64,000 nucleotides of DNA from JAYFQE01 sp034927345 (GTDB lineage: Bacteria; Bacillota; Clostridia; Saccharofermentanales; UBA5734), in the NCBI GenBank assembly GCA_034927345.1, contig JAYFQE010000014.1, forward strand, positions 181,154 through 245,153. The letters are read 5' to 3'. A program made the translations under genes and the position numbers. This document shows, piece after piece, positions 40,828 through 50,336 of the stretch. The notes under the pieces were generated by a model. The model searched no databases, had not been told where the DNA came from, and worked only from the letters and a program-made list of their open reading frames with translations. Each line of letters begins with the position of its first letter. Position 1 is the first letter of the stretch.

Positions 40828-43020
40828 ATGGACGAATCAAAATGTCCGGTAACGGGTCATGCCGGCAAGAGCCTTTCTGGCGGCGGCACGTCCAATAAGG
40901 ACTGGTGGCCAAATCAGTTAAACCTGAAGATGCTTCATCAGAACTCAAACTTGAGTAATCCCATGGGCGCCGGTTTCAGATACGCTGATGAATTTAAGAA
41001 ACTCGATCTTGCGGCTATTAAAAGTGTTTTATACGCCTTGATGACTGACTCGCAAGACTGGTGGCCTGCCGATTACGGCCATTATGGCCCGCTCTTCATC
41101 CGCATGGCCTGGCACAGCGCCGGCACCTATCGCATGGGCGACGGCCGCGGCGGCGCGTCTGACGGCACTCAACGCTTTCCGCCGCTGAACAGCTGGCCGG
41201 ATAATGTCAATCTCGATAAAGCGCGCCGTTTGTTGTGGCCGATCAAGCAGAAATATAGCAAGATGATCTCCTGGGCTGATCTAATGATCCTGGCCGGCAA
41301 TTGTGCCCTGGAGTCAATGGGATTTAGAACATTTGGGTTTGCCGGCGGCCGTGAAGATGTTTGGGAACCTCAGGAGGATGTATATTGGGGATCGGAAACC
41401 CAGTGGCTGGGTGACAAGCGTTATGCCGGCGATCGTGAGCTCGAAAATCCCTTGGCGGCTGTGCAGATGGGTTTGATTTACGTTAATCCGGAAGGGCCGA
41501 ATGGCGTGCCGGACGCGGCAGCTTCCGGCCGGGATGTTCGGGAAACCTTTGCGCGTATGGCCATGAACGACGAGGAAACCGTTGCGCTTATCGCCGGCGG
41601 TCATACCTTTGGCAAATGCCATGGCGCCGGGCCGGCGACTTATGTCGGACGTGAACCAGAAGGCGCGCCCATCGAAGAACAAGGTCTGGGCTGGAAAAGC
41701 AGTTTTAAAAGCGGCAAGGGCGGCGATGCGATCGGCAGCGGCCTGGAAGGCGCCTGGAAACCAAAGCCGACTAAATTCGACATGGGTTATCTGGAAACCC
41801 TGTTCAAGTATGACTGGAATGTAGTCAAAAGTCCTGCGGGAGCTTTTCAGTGGATACCGACGGATCCTGATGCGGCAGACACCGTTGAAGACGCGCACGA
41901 TCCATACAAGCGTCATACGCCGATGATGACCACAGCCGACCTTTCACTTCGATATGACCCGAAATATAGGGCGATAGCCCAGCGTTATCTATCTAATCCC
42001 GACGAGTTTGCCGAGAATTTTGCTCGCGCCTGGTTCAAACTGACGCACCGGGATATGGGCCCGCGGTCTCGTTATCTTGGACCGGAAGTTCCTAACGAGG
42101 ATCTGATCTGGCAGGATCCGGTACCGGCTGTCAACCATGAATTGATCAACGAACAGGACGCTGCGGATTTAAAAAAACAAATCTTAGTGTCAGGTCTTTC
42201 GGTTTCCCAGCTGGTGACCATCGCCTGGGCATCCGCGTCGACCTTCCGCGGTTCTGATAAGCGCGGCGGCGCAAACGGCGCGCGTATTCGCCTTGCTCCG
42301 CAGAAAGACTGGGACGTCAACCAGTCGTTACAATTGAATGCCGTGCTTCAAACGCTGGGGAAAATTCAAGCGGATTTCAATAACAAACAAACAAGCGACA
42401 AGAAAATCTCTTTGGCCGACTTGATTATTCTCGGCGGCTGCGCCGGTATCGAGCAGGCAGGCAGAAACGCGGGGCGCAATTATACGGTTCCCTTCACGCC
42501 GGGCCGAACAGACGCGTCAGTTGAGCAAACCGACGAAGTGTCATTTAGAGTGCTCGAACCTAAAGCCGATGGATTCCGCAACTACCTGAAAACCAAATTT
42601 TCTGTTCCTGCCGAAGAATTGTTGGTTGACAGAGCCCAACAACTAACCCTGACAGCGCCTGAAATGACCGTTTTGATCGGCGGCATGCGCGTCTTAAAAA
42701 CCAATTACGGACAGACAAAGCATGGCGTCTTTACCAATCGGTCTGAAACGCTGACCAATGATTTCTTTATTAATCTGCTCGATATGAGCACCGTGTGGAA
42801 GCCTGCGGCTGAAGATGATTCCATATTTGAAGGCCGTGATCGGGCAACCGGTGAATTAAAATGGACCGGAACCCGCGTAGATCTCATCTTCGGTTCAAAT
42901 TCTCAGCTCCGGGCGATCGCGGAGGTCTATGCAAGCGCCGATGCTCAGGATAAGTTCGTCGAAGATTTCATAGCGGCGTGGAACAAGGTGATGAACGCCG
43001 ATCGCTTCGATCTTGCCTGA
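40828..43020 (+). CDS. katG: bifunctional catalase-peroxidase
   Basis: The 730-aa protein has the KatG active site RMAWHSAGTYRMGDGRGG with distal Trp and His, and LIYVNPEGPNGVPD supplying the tyrosine of the Trp-Tyr-Met crosslink. The proximal haem histidine is in IAGGHTFGKCHGA. A second, degenerate copy of the fold makes up the C-terminal half (LVTIAWASASTFRGSDKRGGANG). It removes hydrogen peroxide. An AAAGGAGGG site precedes ATG 40828. It is alone, and its presence shows oxidative-stress exposure. Confidence 0.98.
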   Translation: MDESKCPVTGHAGKSLSGGGTSNKDWWPNQLNLKMLHQNSNLSNPMGAGFRYADEFKKLDLAAIKSVLYALMTDSQDWWPADYGHYGPLFIRMAWHSAGTYRMGDGRGGASDGTQRFPPLNSWPDNVNLDKARRLLWPIKQKYSKMISWADLMILAGNCALESMGFRTFGFAGGREDVWEPQEDVYWGSETQWLGDKRYAGDRELENPLAAVQMGLIYVNPEGPNGVPDAAASGRDVRETFARMAMNDEETVALIAGGHTFGKCHGAGPATYVGREPEGAPIEEQGLGWKSSFKSGKGGDAIGSGLEGAWKPKPTKFDMGYLETLFKYDWNVVKSPAGAFQWIPTDPDAADTVEDAHDPYKRHTPMMTTADLSLRYDPKYRAIAQRYLSNPDEFAENFARAWFKLTHRDMGPRSRYLGPEVPNEDLIWQDPVPAVNHELINEQDAADLKKQILVSGLSVSQLVTIAWASASTFRGSDKRGGANGARIRLAPQKDWDVNQSLQLNAVLQTLGKIQADFNNKQTSDKKISLADLIILGGCAGIEQAGRNAGRNYTVPFTPGRTDASVEQTDEVSFRVLEPKADGFRNYLKTKFSVPAEELLVDRAQQLTLTAPEMTVLIGGMRVLKTNYGQTKHGVFTNRSETLTNDFFINLLDMSTVWKPAAEDDSIFEGRDRATGELKWTGTRVDLIFGSNSQLRAIAEVYASADAQDKFVEDFIAAWNKVMNADRFDLA

Positions 43021-43060
43021 TAAAGCTGAAAAGATATAAATGAAAAATTATTGCCGTCAG

Positions 43061-43627
43061 TCAAACGCGCAGCAAACCGCGGAATCCCCGGGCGGAATAA
43101 TAGGATTCGGCGCCGTTGTGATAGACAAAAATCGTATTGTAGCGGCGGTCGCAAAAAACCGCACCGCCAAGTTCGCGTATCGCAGGCGGTGTCTTCACCC
43201 AACTCGAAGTCTTCAGATCAAAGGCTCCGACTTTTTGTAAAGCCCGGTATTGTTCTTCGGACAACAGCTCGATACCCATGTCCGCAGCCATATCAACCGC
43301 GCCGTCAGCCGGCCGGTTTTCTTTACGCGACTCCAGAGCCGCCCGGTCATAACAAAGACTCCGGCGGCCAATCGGGCTTTCCGCCGAACAGTCGGCAAAC
43401 AGGATTACGTCGGCCGCTTTGTCCAAAACAACCACATCCGGTTCGCCGCCTGTCTGTTCCATCTGAAATAAAGCACTTAAACGATCGGGTTTTGCTTCCA
43501 GTTGCGCCCGTACAATCGTCCACTCCAGATCGGGATGGCGACGCCGATTTTTCGCAAAACGGATTTCCAATTTACCAAGCAATTCTTCCTGTTGTTCGCG
43601 CGTCAAATTAAATTTACCAGGCGTCAT
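43061..43627 (-). CDS. DUF4256-family protein
   Basis: The 188-aa protein starts MTPGKFNLTREQQEELLGKLEIRF and contains RRHPDLEWTIVRAQLE, AVFCDRRYNTIFVYHNGAESYYSARGFRG-type motifs that mark DUF4256. The function is unknown. A GGGGAGG site precedes the start. It is convergent with katG, 40 bp from its stop. Confidence 0.8.
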   Translation of the reverse strand: MTPGKFNLTREQQEELLGKLEIRFAKNRRRHPDLEWTIVRAQLEAKPDRLSALFQMEQTGGEPDVVVLDKAADVILFADCSAESPIGRRSLCYDRAALESRKENRPADGAVDMAADMGIELLSEEQYRALQKVGAFDLKTSSWVKTPPAIRELGGAVFCDRRYNTIFVYHNGAESYYSARGFRGLLRV

Positions 43628-43799
43628 CGTAATACCTCCCCTATATCTTACGGTTGTTATTATTATTCTTTATATGAGTATACACTCGGATATCCCGGCG
43701 ATTCTGTCACGTTTGTTTCTTAACCAGCCGGAAAGCATAAAGTCGATTCAGAAATAGTTGATAATAGTAACAATCTGATCACGAAAACCGGATGTTGCA

Positions 43800-44534
43800 T
43801 CAATGCTGCTCTTCTGTTGTTCGAAAAAGCATTTTGGCAATTTGTTCCTGATATGAACGGCTGATCGGAATGACCAAGCCTGATTGCATCGTCAATTGAT
43901 TCATCGATTTATGACGGATGTGTTGTGGATTGACCAGATACCCCCTGAACGGCTTGATAAAGCCAAGCGGAGCCAGCTGCTGTTCGATCTGTTGAAGCGA
44001 TTCGCGGTATGTGCCAATATAATCGCCGGTGACTGTATAATATATATTCTGCCGGTTGCGATGTTCGACAGCAATAAGTTCAGCGACCGAGACGCATATC
44101 TGCTGATCTCTAGCCAGCCGAATCAACACGGTTTGACTTCTACGAAATAATAATTGACATGCAGCCGCTAGTGCTGAAACCAGATCGTCATGCAGCCGAT
44201 CTTTGAGTACATATCTGAAAGTTGTTATTTGATAAGCCTCAAGTGAATAATCAGCATGTGCCGTAACCACAATGATCAGGCAATCCTGATCATATTGCCG
44301 GATAATCAAACCCGTATTCTCGCCGCCAAGTCCAGGCATTTCCCAGTCCAAAAGAATGATCTGATACCGTTTGCCGTTCTTGACAGCCTGAGCTAAAGCC
44401 CGATCATCTGAATAATTATCAATAATAACAGGCAGTCCAGGCTTGATCGCTTTTACGCTTTGTTCAACCATTATTTCCAGCTGGTCCAACAGAACCTGAT
44501 TGTTATCGCATATCGCAATTTGCACTTTCCTCAC
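43800..44534 (-). CDS. LytTR-family response regulator (AgrA/ComE-like)
   Basis: The 244-aa protein begins at GTG 44534 (or GTG 44525). The receiver domain has CDNN acidic residues and the phosphoacceptor Asp in IILLDWEMPGLGG. The C-terminal LytTR DNA-binding domain (IAVEHRNRQNIYYTVTGDYIGTYRESL and FIKPFRGYLVNPQHIRHK) is clear. Such regulators control bacteriocin or virulence operons in response to peptides. No histidine kinase is encoded in the window. It is divergent from the secreted-protein/ABC cassette and probably controls it. Confidence 0.93.
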   Translation of the reverse strand: MRKVQIAICDNNQVLLDQLEIMVEQSVKAIKPGLPVIIDNYSDDRALAQAVKNGKRYQIILLDWEMPGLGGENTGLIIRQYDQDCLIIVVTAHADYSLEAYQITTFRYVLKDRLHDDLVSALAAACQLLFRRSQTVLIRLARDQQICVSVAELIAVEHRNRQNIYYTVTGDYIGTYRESLQQIEQQLAPLGFIKPFRGYLVNPQHIRHKSMNQLTMQSGLVIPISRSYQEQIAKMLFRTTEEQH

Positions 44535-44908
44535 ATCCTTTCTTTACAAATAAGCATAAATTGATTATATTAATCAGGCACCATGTATTCATAATATAAC
44601 TATAATACGACTAAATAGCAAGTGATCCGATGACCGATTAACCACTTGATACGCAAAACTTGCCGTTTGAGCCAAAACTCTTGCAAGTCTTTCGGCATAT
44701 CTTTATGATTTAAATAGTTTAATATCATTGCCAGGCAAATAATATTTATTGGATTAGCAAGTATATTCGCCATTTTAAATAATGTTGCTAATAATTTTAT
44801 ACATCGTTTACTGTGAAGGGGGATGTATCACCAATGTGGTTGTCAATCAATGTTCTTTAATTCAGCATTAAACCATATGATCACAGGTTTTAACAAGGAG
44901 GAAGATGG
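44535..44908. promoter_or_regulatory. 374-bp divergent AT-rich promoter region
   Basis: This gap holds the divergent promoters for the LytTR regulator and the secreted-protein gene. TATAAT-like elements occur near 44595-44610. LytTR-type 9-bp half-sites were looked for; only weak CCGTTTGA and TCGTTTAC matches were seen, too far apart to claim. Confidence 0.4.
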
Positions 44909-45373
44909 ATGAAAAAGTATTTAGCTATATGTGCAATAGTAATGCTAGTTTTGGTTTTGTCGGGTAGTGTCGTATTTGCATATCAACTTTACCAAGAACA
45001 GGATCTTGCTTCATTCAGCTTTTCTAATACATACACAACCATTGGAGTTGATGGGTACCCTAATTCAGAAACTACTCTTGATCTCAGTTACAAACATAGA
45101 GATACTTATTGTTATATTTCTACTGCCAGATTTTATGCACGTCCTCAAGCACAAGGTCTTTTCGGTTATTATGATTTTGGAACCAATTGGAATTCTCCTG
45201 CAAATACGGGTAGTATTATATATGGCGGCTCACAGAATTTAACTGATCAGCATGGCTATTTTAGGTACAGATTAACTGCATATAACAATTACTATACAGA
45301 TGGAACACGAGCAGTTATAAATAGTCCTGCAAGTAAATTCTGGATTACATATTATGGGTATCCGCAACCATAA
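44909..45373 (+). CDS. secreted 154-aa protein of unknown function
   Basis: ATG 44909 follows AAGGAGGAAG. A signal peptide (KKYLAICAIVMLVLVLSGSVVFA) is cleaved near residue 24. The mature part of about 130 aa is rich in Tyr, Ser, Thr, Asn and Gly, with repeated aromatic pairs (FGYYDFGTNW, ITYYGYPQP) and one cysteine, and looks like a small beta-sandwich. It is not a family I recognise. Genomic position (LytTR regulator, ABC exporter-like genes) hints at a bacteriocin-like or signalling protein, but the sequence itself does not prove this. Confidence 0.7.
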   Translation: MKKYLAICAIVMLVLVLSGSVVFAYQLYQEQDLASFSFSNTYTTIGVDGYPNSETTLDLSYKHRDTYCYISTARFYARPQAQGLFGYYDFGTNWNSPANTGSIIYGGSQNLTDQHGYFRYRLTAYNNYYTDGTRAVINSPASKFWITYYGYPQP

Positions 45374-45470
45374 GAATAAACGTTTACCTTAAATAACTTT
45401 TCGTTTTACAAAAAGAAGAGCATGGGACAAATCGATAAATGAAATAAGTTAATTTATTTTAATTAGTATC

Positions 45471-45515
45471 AACAAGCGGCTATATTGCATTTGTATTTCA
45501 ATATAGTCGTTTGTT
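45471..45515 (+). terminator. 17-bp stem-loop after the secreted-protein gene
   Basis: AACAAGCGGCTATATTG pairs with CAATATAGTCGTTTGTT, allowing two G-U pairs, around an 11-base loop. It lies 98 bp after the stop codon and before the membrane-protein gene. There is no strong T-run, so it may attenuate rather than fully terminate transcription, raising the secreted protein over the transporter genes. Confidence 0.55.
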
Positions 45516-45608
45516 AATCAAAATCATAATACATCATCTTATATGAAAAAATGAGTCATGTTCGAGCGATTATTAGTGTTATGAGTACATTTGTGAGAGG
45601 GTCAAAAA

Positions 45609-46262
45609 ATGTATTTAGAAGCAGATTCACTGATAAAAATAAGTACGATGATTTATCTTGTTTTTCTTGTATATCTATTCATCAAAAAGAGCTATACAAT
45701 TCAGCAGCATCTGTTATTCTTTTGCAGTTTCGCATTAAGCGTCGGTTTGATCAACCTCATGTTGTTTCCAATCATCATCGATGACTTTAATTCTATTCCT
45801 TATATACAGGCCCGTCAGTACAAACACAATCTATTGCCGTTCGAATACTGGATCCGAGATCTGTTCGAGAATAGAACAATCAATGATGTCAATAACAATT
45901 ACTATCATGGGGAAATGACTCTGGAAGAGATTCATGCGCATTTGCAGATTTATCGAGCGGAGTTGATTCAGCTTATTCTATTTTCCTTTCTTAATCTTGC
46001 TATAATAACTGCTTTGGTTAGCTGCCGCTTATGGCTAACTCATAAAAGACTCACCGTGCGCCGGGCGATTATGCTGCCTATATTTCTCATTATATTTATT
46101 GACTTGATTTATTTTTTTGTCTATTACAATTTTTCGTTAAACACTGATGGTTTTGATACTGCGTTTATAATTTTTCAAATTTTTGGAATCTTTCTCGGAT
46201 GTCTATTCTTTCGTTTGTCAAGACATTGGGTCAATATTATTCAAGGAGAGTCGAACAAATGA
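45609..46262 (+). CDS. small membrane protein (VanZ-like), cassette gene
   Basis: The 217-aa protein has about five hydrophobic segments (near 10-25, 33-55, 120-140, 152-175 and 185-205). RQYKHNLLPFEYWI resembles the NLxPF motif of VanZ-like proteins. It is coupled to the ABC ATPase by an ATGA overlap. A partner or immunity role for the transporter is possible. Family assignment is weak. Confidence 0.6.
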   Translation: MYLEADSLIKISTMIYLVFLVYLFIKKSYTIQQHLLFFCSFALSVGLINLMLFPIIIDDFNSIPYIQARQYKHNLLPFEYWIRDLFENRTINDVNNNYYHGEMTLEEIHAHLQIYRAELIQLILFSFLNLAIITALVSCRLWLTHKRLTVRRAIMLPIFLIIFIDLIYFFVYYNFSLNTDGFDTAFIIFQIFGIFLGCLFFRLSRHWVNIIQGESNK

Positions 46263-46927
46263 GCGAGTATGCGATCAAGACAAAGAATCTATGCAAAAAA
46301 TATCAGATGGGTCAATATTCCGTTGACGCATTGACAGATATTAACCTTGTGATTCCTCAAGGCCAATTTTTATCGATCATGGGCAAAAGTGGCTCGGGCA
46401 AATCAACCCTACTGCATCTGATCGGCGGATTGGATCAGCAAACATCAGGATCTGTATGGATCGGTGATCAAGAGATCAGTACTATGTCAGAAAACAAAAT
46501 GAGTCTTTTTCGTCGTAAATATTTAGGCTTCGTCTTTCAATTTTTCAATCTGATCCCAGAGTTAAATTTACGGGAGAACATCATTTTCCCTTCGTTATTG
46601 GAAAACAACTCATTCGATGAGAAATATTTTGAAGAATTGTGTACGGTTTTAGAATTGAAAGACAGGCTGAGTCATTTGCCCAGTCAAGTATCGGGCGGCC
46701 AGCAACAGCGAGCAGCTATTGCCCGTGCACTAATTATGAAACCCAAAGCAATACTCTTAGATGAACCGACGGGTAATCTAGATTATAGTACATCACAATC
46801 TGTTTTAAAGTTGCTGCGAACTTTGTCAGATCGATGGCAGCAGACTGTCATTTTAGTCACTCATGATCATGAAGCGGCATCTTTTGCGGACTGTATCGTT
46901 GAAATCAGGGATGGAAAAATCATATGA
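46259..46927 (+). CDS. ABC transporter ATPase (MacB/LolD-type)
   Basis: The start is ATG 46259 (222 aa). Walker A is GKSGSGKSTLLHLIGGLD, the signature is VSGGQQQRAAIARAL, and Walker B is ILLDEPTGNLD. FQFFNLIPELNLREN is the Q-loop region of the FtsX-coupled group. It pairs with the following permease through an ATGA overlap. Members of this group move peptides or lipoproteins or remove antimicrobial peptides. Confidence 0.95.
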   Translation: MSEYAIKTKNLCKKYQMGQYSVDALTDINLVIPQGQFLSIMGKSGSGKSTLLHLIGGLDQQTSGSVWIGDQEISTMSENKMSLFRRKYLGFVFQFFNLIPELNLRENIIFPSLLENNSFDEKYFEELCTVLELKDRLSHLPSQVSGGQQQRAAIARALIMKPKAILLDEPTGNLDYSTSQSVLKLLRTLSDRWQQTVILVTHDHEAASFADCIVEIRDGKII

Positions 46928-49635
46928 AATTACTCATCTTTTGGTTAAAAGTTATTCGCCGGCAAACCGCTCGTAATCACTCCGTTTTGATTTCACTTGC
47001 GGTCTGCCTTGCACTTGTGGTATTGGTCGTCCAGATACTTACTAACCTCCAGACTGCAAGACAAACGCTTTATCTCCATACCTATGGTTCACAAAATGGT
47101 TTCTTCTTTGAATGTAGTAACGAATTAATTGATTCCCTTAGCAAGGACGCTCGTGTTTCATCATTAGGTGTCATTTTTCAACAGGGGTTGGTTAGCAATC
47201 CATTGTCCGAAATATCCGAAAAAGTCAGCATCGGCACATTTGACGAAATCGCGTGGCAAATGTCTCATCTTGAATTAGCTGAGGGAAATTGGCCGCAAAA
47301 TTCATCAGAAATCGCAATCGAACAAATAGCTCTTTTGACGATGCGGCTAGATGCAAAAATTGGTGATCAAGTGAGGTTATGCTCAGTTCGATCACAACAA
47401 GATAGTCCTGCCGGAGACACCTTAACAAAAACTTATACTTTAGTTGGAATTTTGAAAAATTACTCCTATATGCAGTTTCATCCTGAGACATCAGAAACCG
47501 TATCCCCTAAATTGCCAAGTGTTTTTACTGCATATTCGGAGCAGACGATAAATTCTGTGGTTTCCAGAACCGTGACGCTGAAGTTGAATGACAACATCAA
47601 GTACTTCCCGTTTTTTCGGGAGTTTGCTAAGCGATTCAATTTATCACTGGACCAGTATTATCTAAATTCGGCAATCTATCCGGCAGATGCAGCGCTTGAA
47701 CTTATTGGCAGTGATTATCAAAAGAATCTATCAAGTCATTTCCCGGAAGTTGATAACGCTGTTGGTTATGATCTACTATCAACATCAACCCAAAATGTAT
47801 TAAATCTGATGATCGTCTTGTTGGTTAGCGTTACCTTGATTGCCGTTTTAACGACCTTGATCATTTTTCGGAAAAAGCATGAAAAGACCGTTCTATATTT
47901 GCGCTTGGCAGGTGCATCAACGACACAAATCATACTATTCTCTGGATACCAGCTTGCTTTGTATTTGCTGGCGTTGTTGCCTTTTGGCTTGAGCGCAGGA
48001 TTATTATCGGCTTACGCGGTTGCTCGATTGATAATCAGGGATAGTATCCCATATTTTAATTTTGATTTTCGAATTGATTTAACAATCTTGATCGCCCTGG
48101 GTTTTATCGTCGCTCTAATCGTCGTTTTTGCGATCATGACATATTTGCCGCTAAAACAGCGCCCCTTGGCTGGTGATAAAGGGCAATTAGATAAAAAACG
48201 TTTGACACCTGTAAACATTTCTAGAATCAGTAAACTTGAAAGTCGGCCAGTATGGCTATGGGCTTTGCGTTCCTTTCGTGAAAATCAGGTTGCTTTGTCC
48301 GGTGTAATCTTTACCTTAGCGATATGCTTTTCGGTCATGTTGATCAGTTCCTTATTAATTGCGAAACTTGATCAAACAAGAATTTATTACGCTAAATTTG
48401 ACGCAGTTATATCAAATTCAAATATTTATTCTGTATCTGGTTTAAATATTCCTTTGGTCATGAATAGTTTTTCTGCAGAGGACTTGAATGATTTATATAC
48501 CATGAATGATATTGAATCAATATTTGCAGTAAGCACTTTTCCGATTAATCTTGTTGGCACTCAAAACAATGAGAGCATCCGACAGCTTTCATCCCTTGGA
48601 TTTGCAGATACAGAAGCAGAAGGCATCAATGACTCTGAAACCATTGCCCGTGAAAAAGCACAATATGGGTACAAGAGCGAGGAAAGGATTTATACAGGGG
48701 CCTTGATTGGCGCTGATCGGGCAACCTTGAACAGTCTAAAACAATTTGTCATCAAGGGAGAAATCGATTATCAAACCATGATGGCGGGGGACGCGGTTAT
48801 TCTGGTCACGCGCAACAAAAATCCGACCGCCAAAACAGGCGATAATCTGACTTTGACGCAAATCATCCGTCCTGTTTCACCGAACTCAAAGGATAAAAGT
48901 GATCGTTTCCAAAATGAAGACATGTCATCCTGGATCAGGAAAGACGTTCAAGTCAGGATTGCTGCCATCGCTTATTTGAGCGAGCAGGAGAATGATTTAC
49001 CAATTGGCTTTACTACGTCTGATTCATGTCTGGTCTGGGGCAATGAATCTTTCCGGCTGTTTGGATTACATAATCAGATTACCAGTGTATATATTGATTT
49101 AAAGAATTACCTAAATGATCAGACGCTACGCCAAAATATAGACCGTTTGAATCTATTATATCCGGACATGAATACCTCATTGCGGTCAGAATTTGAACGA
49201 CAAGCCGAAAGTAACGATAATAACCTGCAACTCATCGCCTATGGTATTCTGCTTTTACTATTTTGTTTTGCCGTTTTTAGCATCTACTCTTTCGGTCAAT
49301 CGCTTGCCGCTCGCAACCGTCGAATAATTGGCGCGCTGCGAGCGGGCGGAATGACTTATAATCTGATGAAACGGTTAAAACTGATTGAAAGCGCGATTAT
49401 TATTTTATTTGCTTATATTCTTGCCAATTTTCTGAGTATCGGTATCCTGTCGGTTTTTATGACGACTCAAAACACACAAAACCTATTCATGAAAGTTGTC
49501 AATATTTTCAAAGGCTATCCTCTTCTGGAAATATCATTCAGTTTGCCGCTAATGGTTTTCCTAACATACTGTTTCTATTTATTACCGATCAGAAAGCTTT
49601 ACAAATTGCCAATCTGCGAATTGCTGCAAGAATAG
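46924..49635 (+). CDS. FtsX-like ABC permease, 903 aa
   Basis: The 903-aa membrane protein has an N-terminal segment (about 20-42), a large extracytoplasmic domain, a block of three segments near 295-415, another segment near 460-485, a second large external domain and three C-terminal segments (770-790, 820-850, 860-895). This double FtsX plan is typical of BceB/LolC-type permeases. It forms the transporter with the ATPase upstream. The base composition is AT-rich, unlike the flanks, and the gene ends about 30 bp from a truncated gene. Confidence 0.92.
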   Translation: MKLLIFWLKVIRRQTARNHSVLISLAVCLALVVLVVQILTNLQTARQTLYLHTYGSQNGFFFECSNELIDSLSKDARVSSLGVIFQQGLVSNPLSEISEKVSIGTFDEIAWQMSHLELAEGNWPQNSSEIAIEQIALLTMRLDAKIGDQVRLCSVRSQQDSPAGDTLTKTYTLVGILKNYSYMQFHPETSETVSPKLPSVFTAYSEQTINSVVSRTVTLKLNDNIKYFPFFREFAKRFNLSLDQYYLNSAIYPADAALELIGSDYQKNLSSHFPEVDNAVGYDLLSTSTQNVLNLMIVLLVSVTLIAVLTTLIIFRKKHEKTVLYLRLAGASTTQIILFSGYQLALYLLALLPFGLSAGLLSAYAVARLIIRDSIPYFNFDFRIDLTILIALGFIVALIVVFAIMTYLPLKQRPLAGDKGQLDKKRLTPVNISRISKLESRPVWLWALRSFRENQVALSGVIFTLAICFSVMLISSLLIAKLDQTRIYYAKFDAVISNSNIYSVSGLNIPLVMNSFSAEDLNDLYTMNDIESIFAVSTFPINLVGTQNNESIRQLSSLGFADTEAEGINDSETIAREKAQYGYKSEERIYTGALIGADRATLNSLKQFVIKGEIDYQTMMAGDAVILVTRNKNPTAKTGDNLTLTQIIRPVSPNSKDKSDRFQNEDMSSWIRKDVQVRIAAIAYLSEQENDLPIGFTTSDSCLVWGNESFRLFGLHNQITSVYIDLKNYLNDQTLRQNIDRLNLLYPDMNTSLRSEFERQAESNDNNLQLIAYGILLLLFCFAVFSIYSFGQSLAARNRRIIGALRAGGMTYNLMKRLKLIESAIIILFAYILANFLSIGILSVFMTTQNTQNLFMKVVNIFKGYPLLEISFSLPLMVFLTYCFYLLPIRKLYKLPICELLQE

Positions 49636-49667
49636 TTGTCTTTGAAATTGGGTGATTGATTCAGCAG

Positions 49668-49871
49668 TCATACCTGCATCAGTGTGAAGAAGTAATAGCG
49701 AGCGCCGACGTCATAAAGCGTCCTGGCAATCCGTTCTGTGTCCAACCTACGCACACGCTCGTTCCAGTCGTCGTCCGGCAGCTTCTCTCCCGCACTGCCT
49801 CCGGGAGCTCCGTAAAGATAGTGGGTGAACACGCCCCATTTTCGCTGGAATAGCCGATCCTGACCGTTCAT
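49668..49871 (-). pseudogene. truncated N-terminus of a GH29-like or related glycosidase
   Basis: ATG 49871 has a GGGAGGG site and opens a 67-codon frame beginning MNGQDRLFQRKWGVFTHYLYG, followed by LDTERIARTLYDVGARYYFFTLMQ, then stops. The pattern resembles the opening of alpha-L-fucosidase-like TIM-barrel proteins (WF..kFGvFvHWG, then a strand with Y..lt). The rest is absent; the break at about 49670 coincides with the end of the AT-rich ABC cassette. Confidence 0.55.
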
Positions 49872-50336
49872 CTCAATCCCTCCCTGTAAAAAGTTACTAT
49901 CATTATTCACTATAGGAAATAATAACCGAGCGATCAATGCCCAAAATCAAATTATACATATTCAATTCGCTTTTGTTGTCTTTTTAGTATAACGGAAACC
50001 TTCATCCAGGAGTTGGACACATTCCTTCGCAAGACCTTTACATCGGTACGGAAAGATGAACAAGAACAGCTAATTGACCAGTTCCATTTTAGTTCCGTAT
50101 ACCTCAAAGGACATTATGGGGTGCACGCCAAGTCAATACCGGGGGCACCCGGAAAACTTGCCTTGATTGAATCCGCCGGTCTGATAGCTTTGTTTCAACC
50201 GTTTTAGGCCGGCGTTCGCATGTCGTGAAGGTATGGCAGACACTTCCGCATGATTAATGATTCGGGAGCGCGGACTGATGGTGCTATATATCCGGGATCT
50301 TGTCCGCCTCCCAGATCCCACATTGGGGATTTTTTC
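49872..50336. other. 465-bp region with a possible gene remnant
   Basis: No complete gene is seen. A plus-strand frame from about 49983 to 50207 encodes ELDTFLRKTFTSVRKDEQEQ and then GKLALIESAGLIALFQPF, which reads like protein but has no clear start or ribosome site, so it may be a C-terminal remnant. ATCCC/GGGAT with a T-run at 50315-50335 may be a weak terminator for it. Confidence 0.35.

Noticed and set aside
41314..41916. 200-codon open frame on the minus strand
   Set aside because: It is antisense to katG, which is intact throughout.
44909..45373. Secreted protein considered as a lactococcin-972-type bacteriocin
   Set aside because: The gene order is suggestive, but the protein is longer and does not show the mature-peptide pattern I would expect; left as unknown.
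50013..50207. 64-codon plus-strand frame as a gene
   Set aside because: It has no ribosome site, starts with TTG and has no recognised likeness; noted only as a possible remnant in the 49872-50336 entry.
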